Below are positions 42,086 through 51,651 of a stretch of DNA of 64,000 nt, one piece after another. Both the position numbers and the translations under genes were made by a program. The notes under the pieces were generated by a model that saw only the letters and a list, made by a program, of their open reading frames with translations, was not told the DNA's origin and did not search any database. Position 1 is the stretch's first letter; each line of letters starts with the position of its first letter. The DNA lies in contig JAHAYJ010000029.1 in the NCBI GenBank assembly GCA_018384375.1, positions 1 through 64,000 of the forward strand. Direction: 5' to 3'. This stretch comes from Lachnospiraceae bacterium. GTDB lineage: Bacteria; Bacillota; Clostridia; Lachnospirales; Lachnospiraceae.

Positions 42086-43240
42086 ATGACCACAAATGAA
42101 AAGGCATTAATGCTGCATGAGCAATGGAACGGTAAACTGGAGACTGTTTCCAAAACCCCGGTGAAATCCCGTGAAGATTTGTCACTTGCCTACACGCCCG
42201 GTGTGGCAGAACCGTGTAAGGTAATTGCGCAGGATAAGGAGGCGGCTTACAAGTATACCATGAAGGCAAACACAGTGGCAGTTGTTTCCGACGGAAGCGC
42301 TGTTCTCGGTCTTGGAAATATCGGTCCCTATGCGGCTATGCCTGTTATGGAAGGGAAAGCTGTTCTCTTTAAAGAATTCGGTGGGGTCAACGCAGTTCCC
42401 ATTTGTCTGGATACCCAGGACACAGAGGAGATCATCAAGGCTGTCACCTATCTTGCTCCCGGCTTCGGCGGGATCAATCTGGAGGATATCAGTGCTCCCA
42501 GATGCTTTGAAATCGAAGAACGCCTGAAGGAAATCCTGGATATTCCTGTTTTTCATGACGATCAACATGGCACCGCAATTGTGGTTCTTGCCGGTATCAT
42601 CAATGCTTTAAAGGTAGTTGGAAAAAAGAAAGAGGATTGCCGCGTGGTCGTAAATGGTGCCGGAAGTGCCGGTGTAGCCATCACAAAACTGCTTCTGACC
42701 TATGGATTCCCCAACATCATCATGTGTGACAAGGTGGGAATCGTATCCAAGGATACAGAAGGTCTTAACTGGATGCAGAAGAAAATGACTGAAGTTACCA
42801 ATTTAAATAATGAAAAGGGCTCTCTTGCCGATGCCTTGAAGGGTGCCGATATCTTTGTGGGCGTCTCAGCCCCCGGTATTGTTTCCAAGGAGATGGTTGC
42901 ATCCATGAATAAAGATGCTATTCTCTTTGCCATGGCAAACCCGGTTCCCGAGATCATGCCGGACCTTGCCAAGGAAGCCGGGGCACGCGTTGTCGGAACC
43001 GGCAGAAGTGACTTCCCGAATCAGGTTAATAACGTAGTTGCTTTCCCCGGAATCTTTAAAGGTGCCCTGGAAGGCCGCGCTTCCCAGATCACTGAGGAAA
43101 TGAAGCTGGCAGCTGCAAATGCCATTGCTTCCCTGGTTCCTGATGAGGAATTGAACGAGGATAACATTATGCCGGAGGCTTTTAATCCACGCGTTGCCGA
43201 GCTTGTTGCAGAAGCAGTAAAGTCACACATAAGGAAATAG
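42086..43240 (+). CDS. Malic enzyme (oxaloacetate-decarboxylating malate dehydrogenase)
   Basis: Converts malate to pyruvate and CO2 with NAD(P)H. The 384-residue length is that of the short bacterial type without a phosphotransacetylase domain. Features: LAYTPGVAEPC with catalytic Tyr, KANTVAVVSDGSAVLGLGNIG, INLEDISAPRCFEIE, FHDDQHGTAIV metal ligands, and nucleotide-binding NGAGSAGVAIT. Cofactor preference is not clear. GTGAGG precedes the ATG. It follows repeat element B, which may control it, and stands alone or leads into the radical SAM gene 30 bases later. Confidence 0.93.
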   Translation: MTTNEKALMLHEQWNGKLETVSKTPVKSREDLSLAYTPGVAEPCKVIAQDKEAAYKYTMKANTVAVVSDGSAVLGLGNIGPYAAMPVMEGKAVLFKEFGGVNAVPICLDTQDTEEIIKAVTYLAPGFGGINLEDISAPRCFEIEERLKEILDIPVFHDDQHGTAIVVLAGIINALKVVGKKKEDCRVVVNGAGSAGVAITKLLLTYGFPNIIMCDKVGIVSKDTEGLNWMQKKMTEVTNLNNEKGSLADALKGADIFVGVSAPGIVSKEMVASMNKDAILFAMANPVPEIMPDLAKEAGARVVGTGRSDFPNQVNNVVAFPGIFKGALEGRASQITEEMKLAAANAIASLVPDEELNEDNIMPEAFNPRVAELVAEAVKSHIRK

Positions 43241-43270
43241 CCACTAATACCTCCGAAATGAGATTTCAAT

Positions 43271-44311
43271 ATGATATGCGATCATACAGGCATCCGCGAA
43301 GACTGGCATGGAAAGCCATACTACTCGTTGGATGCCTATTGTAAAAACACTTATGGGGAAAAACTATATAAAGCTTCTCTGGATGCGGGTCTTTCCTGTC
43401 CTAACAGGGATGGTACTCTTGGCACCGGCGGCTGTATTTTCTGCAGTGCCGGAGGAAGCGGTGATTTTGCTGCCAGGATCTCCTGTGGCATACCTTCCGG
43501 CTCGGAAGCAGACAATAGCGCTGCCCTTGAAGTCTCTTTCCATCAGGCTTATGCTAAAAGCCTGTCTCTGCTTCAAAAAAAAGAAACCGGACACAGGTAC
43601 ATTGCTTATTTTCAAGCCTATACCAATACCTATGGTCCTGTTCCCTATTTGGAAAGAATATTTTCTCTTGCCTTAGAGGAGCCTACTGTTGCAGGTATTT
43701 CTATTGCAACCAGACCGGACTGTATCGATAGGGAAATCATGGAGCTGCTGATCAGGTTAAAAACAGCATATGCTCCCAAATTTATCTGGATCGAACTGGG
43801 ACTGCAGACGATCCATGAAAAAACCGCTGCCTTTATCCGGCGCGGCTATCCACTTTCCTGTTTTGCAGACTGTCTGAATCGTCTTTATGATGCAAATATT
43901 CCGGTAATCGCACATGTTATTCTGGGATTGCCCGGTGAGACCAAAAGCGATATGCTTGAAACTATAGAATATCTGAACGCTACCCCTGTTTCCGGTATCA
44001 AGCTGCAGCTCCTTCACATTCTGAAGGATACTGATCTTGGGCAGCTGTATTTAGAAGCTCCCGATCAATATTGCAGACTGAACTCCCTGGAACAGTACCT
44101 GGATGTCCTGATACCGTGCATTACACATCTTAGAGCGGATATCGTCATTCATCGTCTGACCGGTGATGCACCGGCTCCTCTCTTGCTCGCTCCGCTCTTT
44201 AGCAGGAACAAACGCCTTGTTTTAAACACTCTTCATAAAAAGATGAAAGAGCAGCATGCATTTCAGGGGCAATATTTTACAGAAAGGAAGAAACCATGCA
44301 CGATCCTTTAA
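43271..44311 (+). CDS. TIGR01212-type radical SAM protein (YhcC-like)
   Basis: A 346-residue radical SAM enzyme: cluster cysteines in SCPNRDGTLGTGGCIFC (C...C-x2-C), FQAYTNTYGP, SIATRPDC, WIELGLQTIHEKT and GLPGETKSDML. The TIGR01212 family is widespread in bacteria, with no established reaction. The ATG at 43271 has only a weak ribosome site, and the first 16 bases of the next gene lie within it. Confidence 0.9.
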   Translation: MICDHTGIREDWHGKPYYSLDAYCKNTYGEKLYKASLDAGLSCPNRDGTLGTGGCIFCSAGGSGDFAARISCGIPSGSEADNSAALEVSFHQAYAKSLSLLQKKETGHRYIAYFQAYTNTYGPVPYLERIFSLALEEPTVAGISIATRPDCIDREIMELLIRLKTAYAPKFIWIELGLQTIHEKTAAFIRRGYPLSCFADCLNRLYDANIPVIAHVILGLPGETKSDMLETIEYLNATPVSGIKLQLLHILKDTDLGQLYLEAPDQYCRLNSLEQYLDVLIPCITHLRADIVIHRLTGDAPAPLLLAPLFSRNKRLVLNTLHKKMKEQHAFQGQYFTERKKPCTIL

Positions 44312-44808
44312 CGCTTTATAAACTGATTGTTCTCTATATGCTCACCAGAGTTGATTTTCCTTTGACTAAGGCACAGGTTGGCGATTTTATACTTGGAAAA
44401 GAATACACGAACTTTCTGACTCTCCAGCAGGCAATCGGCGAGCTGATTGATGCAGGACTTGTAACTGCACAATCAATCCGCAATCGCACCCACCTTACCA
44501 TCACGGGAGAAGGTCGGGAGACTCTGCGCTTTTTCCAGAATCAGATCAATGACAGCATCAAGTCGGATATTGATGATTTTTTCCGTGAAAACGAAATTGA
44601 ACTGCGCAATGAGGTCTCTATCCTGGCTGATTATTACAAGTCAACCTCCGGAGAATACGAAGCCCATCTCGTTGCAAAGGATAAAAATGTAGATTTGGTT
44701 AACATAACTATATCCGTTCCTTCTGAAGAAACTGCCGCCGCTATCTGTGATAACTGGCAGAAGAAAAATCAGGATATCTATCAGTATCTGATCAGCCAGC
44801 TTTTTTGA
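44296..44808 (+). CDS. DUF4364 family protein
   Basis: A 170-residue Clostridia-specific family. The N-terminal two thirds is winged-helix-like: LTLYKLIVLYMLTRVDFPLTKAQVGDFIL (cited in part), QQAIGELIDAGLV, and LTITGEGRETL, as in PadR/MarR-like DNA-binding folds. The C-terminus is a beta-rich domain. AAAGGAAG lies upstream, and it overlaps the radical SAM gene by 16 bases, so the two are coupled. It may be a regulator; no target is known. Confidence 0.85.
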   Translation: MHDPLTLYKLIVLYMLTRVDFPLTKAQVGDFILGKEYTNFLTLQQAIGELIDAGLVTAQSIRNRTHLTITGEGRETLRFFQNQINDSIKSDIDDFFRENEIELRNEVSILADYYKSTSGEYEAHLVAKDKNVDLVNITISVPSEETAAAICDNWQKKNQDIYQYLISQLF

Positions 44809-44813
44809 TCAAA

Positions 44814-47534
44814 TCAAAGCATACCTTCTATTTTCTTTAAAACCGCATTGTACAATTGGAAAAACCCTTCCCAATTTTCTTTCAAAAACGCTTCCTTTTC
44901 CTCTTTGGCCGCCATTTCCTGCTGGAATGCCATTTCTGACAGTTCTTCGGCTCCGATCTGCAGAGAAGTACTTTTTATTGCATGTACGATAATGGCGTAA
45001 TTCTTCCAGTCACCCTGCTGGAAGAATTCCGGCAGGCGACTTAAATATTCCTGTCCCTGCTCCCAATAAGCCTTAAGCACCTCTGCATACATTTCTTCAT
45101 TGCCATAGCAATACTGTATAGCCTTATCCTTACTCAGATGAACTTCCCTTTCCTTTCGTTCAGCCGGGAGATAGCGATCCAGAATTTGTTCCAACGCCTC
45201 GACATTTATCGGTTTAGACAAATAATCTGTAAAGCCTTCCTTCAGATAGTTCTCTCTGCTTCCGGAAACTGCATTTGCCGTAAGTGCTATTACCTCTGTC
45301 TGCGCATTGAAACCGTCCTTTTCCCGCCTGAGCATATGAAGGGTTTCGATTCCATCCGGTTCCGGCATCATATGATCCAAAAAAATCAAATCATACTTTT
45401 TCGTTCTGCAGCATTCAAGGCATTCCTGTCCTCCCGAGGCTGTTTCTACCTGAATTCCTGTCCGTTTCAGCAATGCTCTAAAGACCACAAGATTCATTTC
45501 ATTGTCATCTACTGCCAGGACAGTGGCCTCAGGCGCATACAACTGCGTACCAGTATCCGGCAGAACACTGTCCCTTTGAAGGCGTCCTTTAGCAATCGTT
45601 GTTTCAATCTGTGATGCCTCCTTCGCCAGTTCCTCCTCTTCCCCGTAAACGATTCCCTGGGGAAGCTCCACCGTAAATCGCGATCCTTTCCCATACACGC
45701 TCTGCACATCGATGCTTCCGTGCATAAGCTCCACAAGCCGCTTCGTGATATTCAGTCCCAGTCCTGTCCCTTCAATTGAGCGATTGCGGTTTTCCTCTAA
45801 TCTGGTAAAGCTCTCAAACAGGCGCTTTCTATCCTCCTCGCGAATTCCCATGCCGGTGTCCTCTACAGCCATGACTAGACAGAAAGGACCTTCTTTTTCA
45901 CGTTTTCCGTTCACCTCAAGGAGAACACTTCCACTGGGCGTATACTTTACTGCATTGGTTAACAGATTATTTAGAATCTGTTTGATCCGGACCTCATCGC
46001 CATAAAGCGTCCTGGGTATCTCCCCGTCGATCTTCACCTGTGCCTGCAGCCCTTTCTTCTCCGCTTTCATCTGCAGAACCATAGAAACATCCTTCAGAAG
46101 ATCAGCCACGTTATAGTTTGCCTCCACCAACTCCAGCTTTCCGGCTTCGATCTTTGAAAAATCCAGCACATCATTGATCAGCGCAAGCAGCATATCACCT
46201 GCCCGCCCAATACTCTGTGCGTATTCGTCAATGGTCTCATCCTTGTTTTCCCGCAGGATCATTTCATTCATTCCCATAATGGTGTTGATCGGTGTTCTGA
46301 TTTCATGAGACATACTCGCCAGGAAATCTGCTTTGGATTTGCTCATCATGACAGCAAGCTGCTTTTCCTTCTCCAGCCCGATAATTTCCCGTCCTGTCTG
46401 GATGGATGCCATGATGATCAGAATAAAAAGTCCGATATTCATCATAATTCCTGTGGTCTTGATAAACCTTTGATACTGCCAGATCATTTCCACAATTCCG
46501 GACACGATCATGCCGAAAACTCCTACCGCAATCAGGCGGTATTCCCCGATTTTTTTATACCAGTCGATCACAATGGTAACTGACACAAAAAGAATCTCAA
46601 TCAGAAGAATGACATAAGTAATAAAAATGGTATCCACAAAATCATAGATCTCCAAAAGCTGCAGCCCTGTGCTGATTACAAAATCAACGATATTTGCCAC
46701 GCAGAGAAGCACATACCATTTTTGATATCTATATGCCTGAATATGATTCATATATAACAGAAGCGGCAACGGTAACAGCATCAGGAAAAATACTGCCATG
46801 TTGGCCACAACAGATACATTGGGAAAAAAGAACTGACGCAGCTTGGATTCACTGAGGATCCACAAGGTGGTCAGCATAATGCCGCCCCCGAGATAATGCA
46901 GTGCTATATTTTTGTGGAGAAGATACCGCAGAATAACCCCCACAGCAACGCAGGTAATACTTAAGAAAAGCATACACGCCGCGACCAGTGTTTCTCCTCC
47001 GTAAACACGAACCAGATAAGTCTGTATATCCGATTTATCTCCGATATACACCTGATTCATAAGGCCTGTATACCAGGAATCCGTAATCGTAACCAGACGA
47101 AGTGTTTTCCCACGGTCACTGCTGTTCAGTTTTGCGAACACATAGCTGCCCACACTGTTCCTGCCAAACGGTCTTGTATCCTTTGTCGTATAGTTCTGGC
47201 GAAGCTCCCCATCCACATAGATTTCCATATCCTGCATGGAGCTTCGAAAGCAAAGACTGGTTTCATCCGTAAGATTCTCCGGCAGCACTGTTTCCACAAC
47301 TACCGCTTCTTTTCGTTCTGCCTCACACTCTCCCGGTACTGTAACTGCTACGCGTGTTCCATCCGCCAAAACTCGCTCCCAACTGCTTTCAAAAACCCTA
47401 CAGCCCTCTGAGCCGGACACATTTTCTGCCGGGAGCAGGCACTCTGCCAACACAAGAAAGAGCAGAACACCTGTAAGCAATACAACCAGTATCCATTTGA
47501 TTCTGTGTATCGAAGTATTCGTTCTATTTCCCAC
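44814..47534 (-). CDS. Hybrid histidine kinase (7TMR-type sensor, HisKA-HATPase, REC, HPt)
   Basis: A phosphorelay kinase of about 906 residues. It has an N-terminal membrane helix, an extracytoplasmic beta domain (~35-190; SFRSSMQDMEIYVDG region), about seven membrane segments (~190-395), a phospho-acceptor FLASMSHEIRTPINTIMG, ATP-binding NLLTNAVKYT and GTGLGLNITK, a receiver domain with Asp in LIFLDHMMPEPDG, and a C-terminal HPt with HAIKSTSLQIGA. The start is a GTG at 47534, 4 bases after GGAGGGG; an earlier in-frame TTG lies inside the upstream gene. It is 26 bases after the DUF5722 gene, so it may be cotranscribed with that surface enzyme. Confidence 0.9.
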   Translation of the reverse strand: MGNRTNTSIHRIKWILVVLLTGVLLFLVLAECLLPAENVSGSEGCRVFESSWERVLADGTRVAVTVPGECEAERKEAVVVETVLPENLTDETSLCFRSSMQDMEIYVDGELRQNYTTKDTRPFGRNSVGSYVFAKLNSSDRGKTLRLVTITDSWYTGLMNQVYIGDKSDIQTYLVRVYGGETLVAACMLFLSITCVAVGVILRYLLHKNIALHYLGGGIMLTTLWILSESKLRQFFFPNVSVVANMAVFFLMLLPLPLLLYMNHIQAYRYQKWYVLLCVANIVDFVISTGLQLLEIYDFVDTIFITYVILLIEILFVSVTIVIDWYKKIGEYRLIAVGVFGMIVSGIVEMIWQYQRFIKTTGIMMNIGLFILIIMASIQTGREIIGLEKEKQLAVMMSKSKADFLASMSHEIRTPINTIMGMNEMILRENKDETIDEYAQSIGRAGDMLLALINDVLDFSKIEAGKLELVEANYNVADLLKDVSMVLQMKAEKKGLQAQVKIDGEIPRTLYGDEVRIKQILNNLLTNAVKYTPSGSVLLEVNGKREKEGPFCLVMAVEDTGMGIREEDRKRLFESFTRLEENRNRSIEGTGLGLNITKRLVELMHGSIDVQSVYGKGSRFTVELPQGIVYGEEEELAKEASQIETTIAKGRLQRDSVLPDTGTQLYAPEATVLAVDDNEMNLVVFRALLKRTGIQVETASGGQECLECCRTKKYDLIFLDHMMPEPDGIETLHMLRREKDGFNAQTEVIALTANAVSGSRENYLKEGFTDYLSKPINVEALEQILDRYLPAERKEREVHLSKDKAIQYCYGNEEMYAEVLKAYWEQGQEYLSRLPEFFQQGDWKNYAIIVHAIKSTSLQIGAEELSEMAFQQEMAAKEEKEAFLKENWEGFFQLYNAVLKKIEGML

Positions 47535-47560
47535 TTTTCCCCCTCCGGATGATGATTCCT

Positions 47561-49384
47561 TTACCTGATAATCTCGCTCCAACTGGAAATTCCGATCAAA
47601 TCCTTTGCAAAATTCGTATACTGTGCGTGCTCCGGTGTATCAATATACTTAAATACATTATAAATCTGTCTCTGACCACCGCTGGAGTTATAAAGCCCAA
47701 AGGACAGCCCCTGAGCAACCTCCTCCGCCGCATCTGTCTGACGGTTCAGCAGGAATCCGTCAATTTCCGCATAAGCCTCCATTTTATAGTAAGCATAAGC
47801 ATAAGCCGCCGCCTGCACAGCTTCACCGGCCTGTGCCGTATAGCCAAGCTCGCTGATCAGAATGCTTCTCGTCTTTCCATCAGAGGTCTTGAATTGATCC
47901 TGACGCAGATAGTTTACCAGAACCTCAATATTTGCCATTGTGATCATGGAAGTACCTGCATTATGTTCCACATACTTGGAGGACTTCCATGTCCTTGCCT
48001 CTGTCAGCGGCACATTATAGGGATGCTGTGCCAGTCCCCAGTCAATATTTCCTTTTGCGGAAATATTGGCATTAAACACATCCAGAACATCTCTTGCATC
48101 ATAGTTGGTATTATTTTTAATATTTCGATCCCATTGCTGATCAAGAGAAATGTATACCTTCGCACTACTGCTCATGCTCTTGATCGCTGTATAGAACACC
48201 CGGAATGCCTTGGCATACTCCTCCACATAGGTTTCAATATCCGTATGTGCCATGTAATTCCATTCCTTACGGGCATTGATTTCATTGGCAATAACCCAGT
48301 TGGAAATTTTCCCGTGTTTATTGTCGGAATAGCGGTCTGCAAGAAAGGAGCCGATTGCAGCCATATATTCTACTCCCGATTCTTCCGCACCATTGAATGC
48401 ATAATAGGGTGACGAACTGCCGCTCCTCGCATTGGGGTGAATCAGCTGAGGATAGGCAGAGGAATAATTGTTCAGGATAATCGCCGTTGAGGTAATCCCC
48501 TTGGCTGTCAAGGTACTGAATACCAGATCATATTCTGCCACCACCTGACCGTTAAAGGTATAGGTCTTTCCATTGTAGGTATATTGGATCGTGGGATAAG
48601 CAGGATTGCTGGTAGGACCCAGCAGTCTTGCAACCGGAATATTATAGGCTGCCTGCTTGACACCCAGATTGTCAAGTTCATTGCCCCGCAGCTTGTTGGG
48701 GTCAACCAGAAGTCCTTTGATAGAGGCCGGCTGCATATACACCGAGGAGTGCTTTGCAATCACCTCCGGGTTAGTAATATAACTGGGTGTACTGACCTGT
48801 ACATACTTTCCGTCAAGCTTCACTGCTACCACAAATTTTTTGTATAAACGGCTTCCTGACATATTATGATTGAGTGCCGCAGTAAGTACAATTTCTGTGT
48901 CCTTGTATTCCTTGTCAAGGTATTCACTTTCCTCCGGGATACTATTCTCATAAGTATTCAGTGCAAACAGGTAATAATATTTATCATCACTTTTGGGAAT
49001 CCCATCCCCTGTGACTGTAACGGAAACCCTTCCCGTTTCCGTTTTGATTTCACATTCCGTGATCTTTGCAAAATCTGCCCTGTTTTCCTCTGTCAGCTCA
49101 TAGGTTGCAGGTCGTTTCTTAAAGTTTTCAAGCACCGCATCCCCGGCAGTAACAATATGGTCAACCACATCATTTCCCAGTTCCGGTCTCTCCGGCTCTT
49201 GTTTCGTCTCCTCCTGTACTATGGGCTGCTCCGGTTCCGGAATCGGCTCCGGTTCCTTTTCCCTCAACGCAAAAAATATGGCAAGTCCCACTCCCACGAG
49301 CAAAACAACACCCGCGATAAGGAGCATAATATAGAAAAGCTTGGGTTTGCATTCCTTCCTTTTTCTTCCGGTTTTAAATTCCAT
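47561..49384 (-). CDS. DUF5722 protein, membrane-anchored GH-A-like glycoside hydrolase
   Basis: A 607-residue protein: basic start, membrane anchor at 16-41, a Pro/Glu-rich linker (43-67), a beta domain (~75-215) and a TIM-barrel-like C-terminal domain. It has clan GH-A-type catalytic glutamates: Glu368 in VIANEIN (acid/base after Asn, as in the NE motif) and Glu512 in LISELGYT (nucleophile strand). It is probably displayed outside the cell to trim glycans, but the substrate is unknown. A hybrid kinase gene follows. Confidence 0.8.
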   Translation of the reverse strand: MEFKTGRKRKECKPKLFYIMLLIAGVVLLVGVGLAIFFALREKEPEPIPEPEQPIVQEETKQEPERPELGNDVVDHIVTAGDAVLENFKKRPATYELTEENRADFAKITECEIKTETGRVSVTVTGDGIPKSDDKYYYLFALNTYENSIPEESEYLDKEYKDTEIVLTAALNHNMSGSRLYKKFVVAVKLDGKYVQVSTPSYITNPEVIAKHSSVYMQPASIKGLLVDPNKLRGNELDNLGVKQAAYNIPVARLLGPTSNPAYPTIQYTYNGKTYTFNGQVVAEYDLVFSTLTAKGITSTAIILNNYSSAYPQLIHPNARSGSSSPYYAFNGAEESGVEYMAAIGSFLADRYSDNKHGKISNWVIANEINARKEWNYMAHTDIETYVEEYAKAFRVFYTAIKSMSSSAKVYISLDQQWDRNIKNNTNYDARDVLDVFNANISAKGNIDWGLAQHPYNVPLTEARTWKSSKYVEHNAGTSMITMANIEVLVNYLRQDQFKTSDGKTRSILISELGYTAQAGEAVQAAAYAYAYYKMEAYAEIDGFLLNRQTDAAEEVAQGLSFGLYNSSGGQRQIYNVFKYIDTPEHAQYTNFAKDLIGISSWSEIIR

Positions 49385-49407
49385 GGTCCTTCTCTCTTTC
49401 GTCTAGT

Positions 49408-50748
49408 TTAATCCCGGTCAGAGCCTTCTGCTTCTTTCTTGATCCGCTTCATATGCTCCTTTATCTTCACTTCATATCCGTTTCCGGACGGATGGTAAAA
49501 TTCCTTCCCGCTCAGTTCATAGGGCAGATATTGCTGACGCACATAATGATTTGGATAATCATGTGCATATAAATATCCGGTACCATGCCCCAGCTTGGCT
49601 GCTCCCTTATAGTGGGCGTCCTGCAAATGTGTGGGGATCGGTAAGTTCCCTGTCTCCTCCACCGTCTGCATTGCCTCCTCGATCGCACACACGCAGGCAT
49701 TGCTCTTGGGTGCACTTGCTACATACATGGCGGCTTCCGACAAAATGATCTGCGCCTCCGGCATTCCGATCCGTTCAACTGCAAGGGATGCATTGGTTGC
49801 CACCACAAGTGCCTGCGGATCGGCAATTCCCACATCCTCTGCCGCACAGATCATAATCCTCCTTGCAATGAAGGTTACACTTTCTCCCGCATAAAGCATC
49901 CGCGCAAGATAATAGACTGCCGCATCCGGATCAGATCCTCTCATGCTCTTGATAAAGGCCGAAACCGTATCGTAATGGTTATCACCAGTCTTGTCATATC
50001 GCACCGCCCGCTTCTGAATGCATTCCTGGGCAACGTCAAGCGTGATATGTATTTTGCCATCCTTGCTGCGCTGCGTGGTCATAATACCAAGCTCAATGGC
50101 ATTCAGTGCATGTCTCGCATCTCCTCCGGCAAGATCCGCGAGGAACTCCATGGCATCCTCTTCCAGCACTGCGTCATAGGACCCCATGCCCTTCTCTTTA
50201 TCATAGACCGCCCTTTTCAGCAGCTCCTTGATATCCTCACGGCTTAAGGGCTTTAATTCAAAAATAATGGAGCGGGAGATCAGTGCACTGTTCACCTCAA
50301 AATAGGGATTCTCCGTGGTCGCACCGATTAAAATGAGTGTTCCGTCCTCCACAAAAGGTAACAGATAATCCTGCTGTCCCTTATTAAACCTGTGAATCTC
50401 ATCGATAAAGAGGATCGTCTTTTTCCCGTACATGCCCTGCGTGTCCTTGGCAGCCTTAACGACCTCCTCCATATCCTTTTTCCCTGCAACTGTTGCATTG
50501 ATCTGCGTAAACTCCGCGCTGGTTGTGTTTGCAATAACCTTCGCCAGCGTCGTCTTCCCGGTTCCCGGCGGACCATAAAAAATGATGGAGCTCAGCTTAT
50601 CTGCCTGAATGGCACGGTAAAGAAGCTTGTCCTTGCCGATGATATGCTGCTGCCCCACCACTTCATCAAGTGTTGTCGGTCTGAGTCTCGCCGCAAGGGG
50701 AGACTCCTTTTCCATGTTAGCAGATCGCATATATTCAAATAGATCCAT
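49408..50748 (-). CDS. rarA: Replication-associated recombination protein A
   Basis: AAA+ ATPase of the RarA/MgsA/WRNIP1 family that acts at stalled forks. In its 446 residues, PTTLDEVVGQQHIIG precedes Walker A GPPGTGKTT near 58, Walker B ILFIDEIHRFNKGQQD near 110, sensor ATTENPYFEVN, then the C-terminal tetramerisation domain with DPDAAVYYLARML, SEAAMYVASAPKSN and GYLYAHDYPNHYV. AAAGG is upstream of the ATG. It is 24 bases upstream of the DUF5722 gene. Confidence 0.95.
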   Translation of the reverse strand: MDLFEYMRSANMEKESPLAARLRPTTLDEVVGQQHIIGKDKLLYRAIQADKLSSIIFYGPPGTGKTTLAKVIANTTSAEFTQINATVAGKKDMEEVVKAAKDTQGMYGKKTILFIDEIHRFNKGQQDYLLPFVEDGTLILIGATTENPYFEVNSALISRSIIFELKPLSREDIKELLKRAVYDKEKGMGSYDAVLEEDAMEFLADLAGGDARHALNAIELGIMTTQRSKDGKIHITLDVAQECIQKRAVRYDKTGDNHYDTVSAFIKSMRGSDPDAAVYYLARMLYAGESVTFIARRIMICAAEDVGIADPQALVVATNASLAVERIGMPEAQIILSEAAMYVASAPKSNACVCAIEEAMQTVEETGNLPIPTHLQDAHYKGAAKLGHGTGYLYAHDYPNHYVRQQYLPYELSGKEFYHPSGNGYEVKIKEHMKRIKKEAEGSDRD

Positions 50749-50819
50749 AATTCATCAACCTTTACTATGCATATATAAAGATTATACATTATTTATCCGC
50801 TGCCGCCAACATGGATTTT

Positions 50820-51491
50820 CTAATACGATAAGGAACAAACTATAATTTTCTCTCCAAAATCAGGCATTTCGGCACAGCAGGCGTATCTGTACCCATCCTG
50901 CAGGTCATATTCTCTGAAAAAAAACTTACCGCCTTGATTTACGCATTGTTTCACTGCAATACCAGCATCCTGGATGTCAATCATAAACTCATCGAGCGAT
51001 AGTTTCATTCCCTGTCCTGTCACCTTTAAAAAGCTTTCCTTCAGCGTCCAATAACGGTAAAACATTTCCTGCTTTTTCTGCACGGAGCTCTGCCGGAGGA
51101 TCTGCCCATATTCTTCCTCATGAAAAAAGCGCTTTGCAATCTTAAAATCCGTATCCCGAATTCTCTCAACATCACAGCCTACCTCGCAATCCGCGATGGC
51201 GCACATAACTCGCTCACCCGAATGGGAAAGATTAAAGAAAACAGCAGGATAATCCTTCAAAAAGGGCTTGCCATTCTCCCCGTAGGACAGCGTAAGCTCC
51301 TTATCACAAATTCCCCAATCCTTAAGTCCCTTCTGCAAAAGGCCCCAGACTCCCAGAGAAAGCCTCTTATCCTTGTCAAAGCGCATCCTGTCAACCCTTT
51401 GACGACGGTGCTCCGGCACAGAAGCATACAGTCTTTCAAAAAGGGCAGAATTATTTAGTTCCTCCACATTTGCAACATAGGTGCTAATCAT
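50820..51491 (-). CDS. 4'-phosphopantetheinyl transferase (Sfp type)
   Basis: Moves phosphopantetheine from CoA to carrier-protein serines. The 223-residue length fits the Sfp (pseudo-dimeric) class. GKPFLKDYPAVFFNLSHSGE, then CEVGCDVERI with Mg-binding Asp/Glu, and FYRYWTLKESFLKVTG with W-x-x-K-E are all present. No NRPS or PKS is in the window, so the natural partner is unknown; it could activate AcpP if AcpS is absent. GAGGGATTCTG precedes the ATG. Confidence 0.9.
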   Translation of the reverse strand: MISTYVANVEELNNSALFERLYASVPEHRRQRVDRMRFDKDKRLSLGVWGLLQKGLKDWGICDKELTLSYGENGKPFLKDYPAVFFNLSHSGERVMCAIADCEVGCDVERIRDTDFKIAKRFFHEEEYGQILRQSSVQKKQEMFYRYWTLKESFLKVTGQGMKLSLDEFMIDIQDAGIAVKQCVNQGGKFFFREYDLQDGYRYACCAEMPDFGEKIIVCSLSY

Positions 51492-51651
51492 CAGAATCCC
51501 TCAGGTCAGAAAATAATCAACTCGCTATTGCCAGTGTAAACGTTTTTCCAACATTCGGCAAGACCGTACCCAATTCTTTTTCTCATCAAGGAATAATGGG
51601 AAGCCATATTGGGCATAATAAAAGCTATTCCATTTAGAAAGGGAGAGCCAA

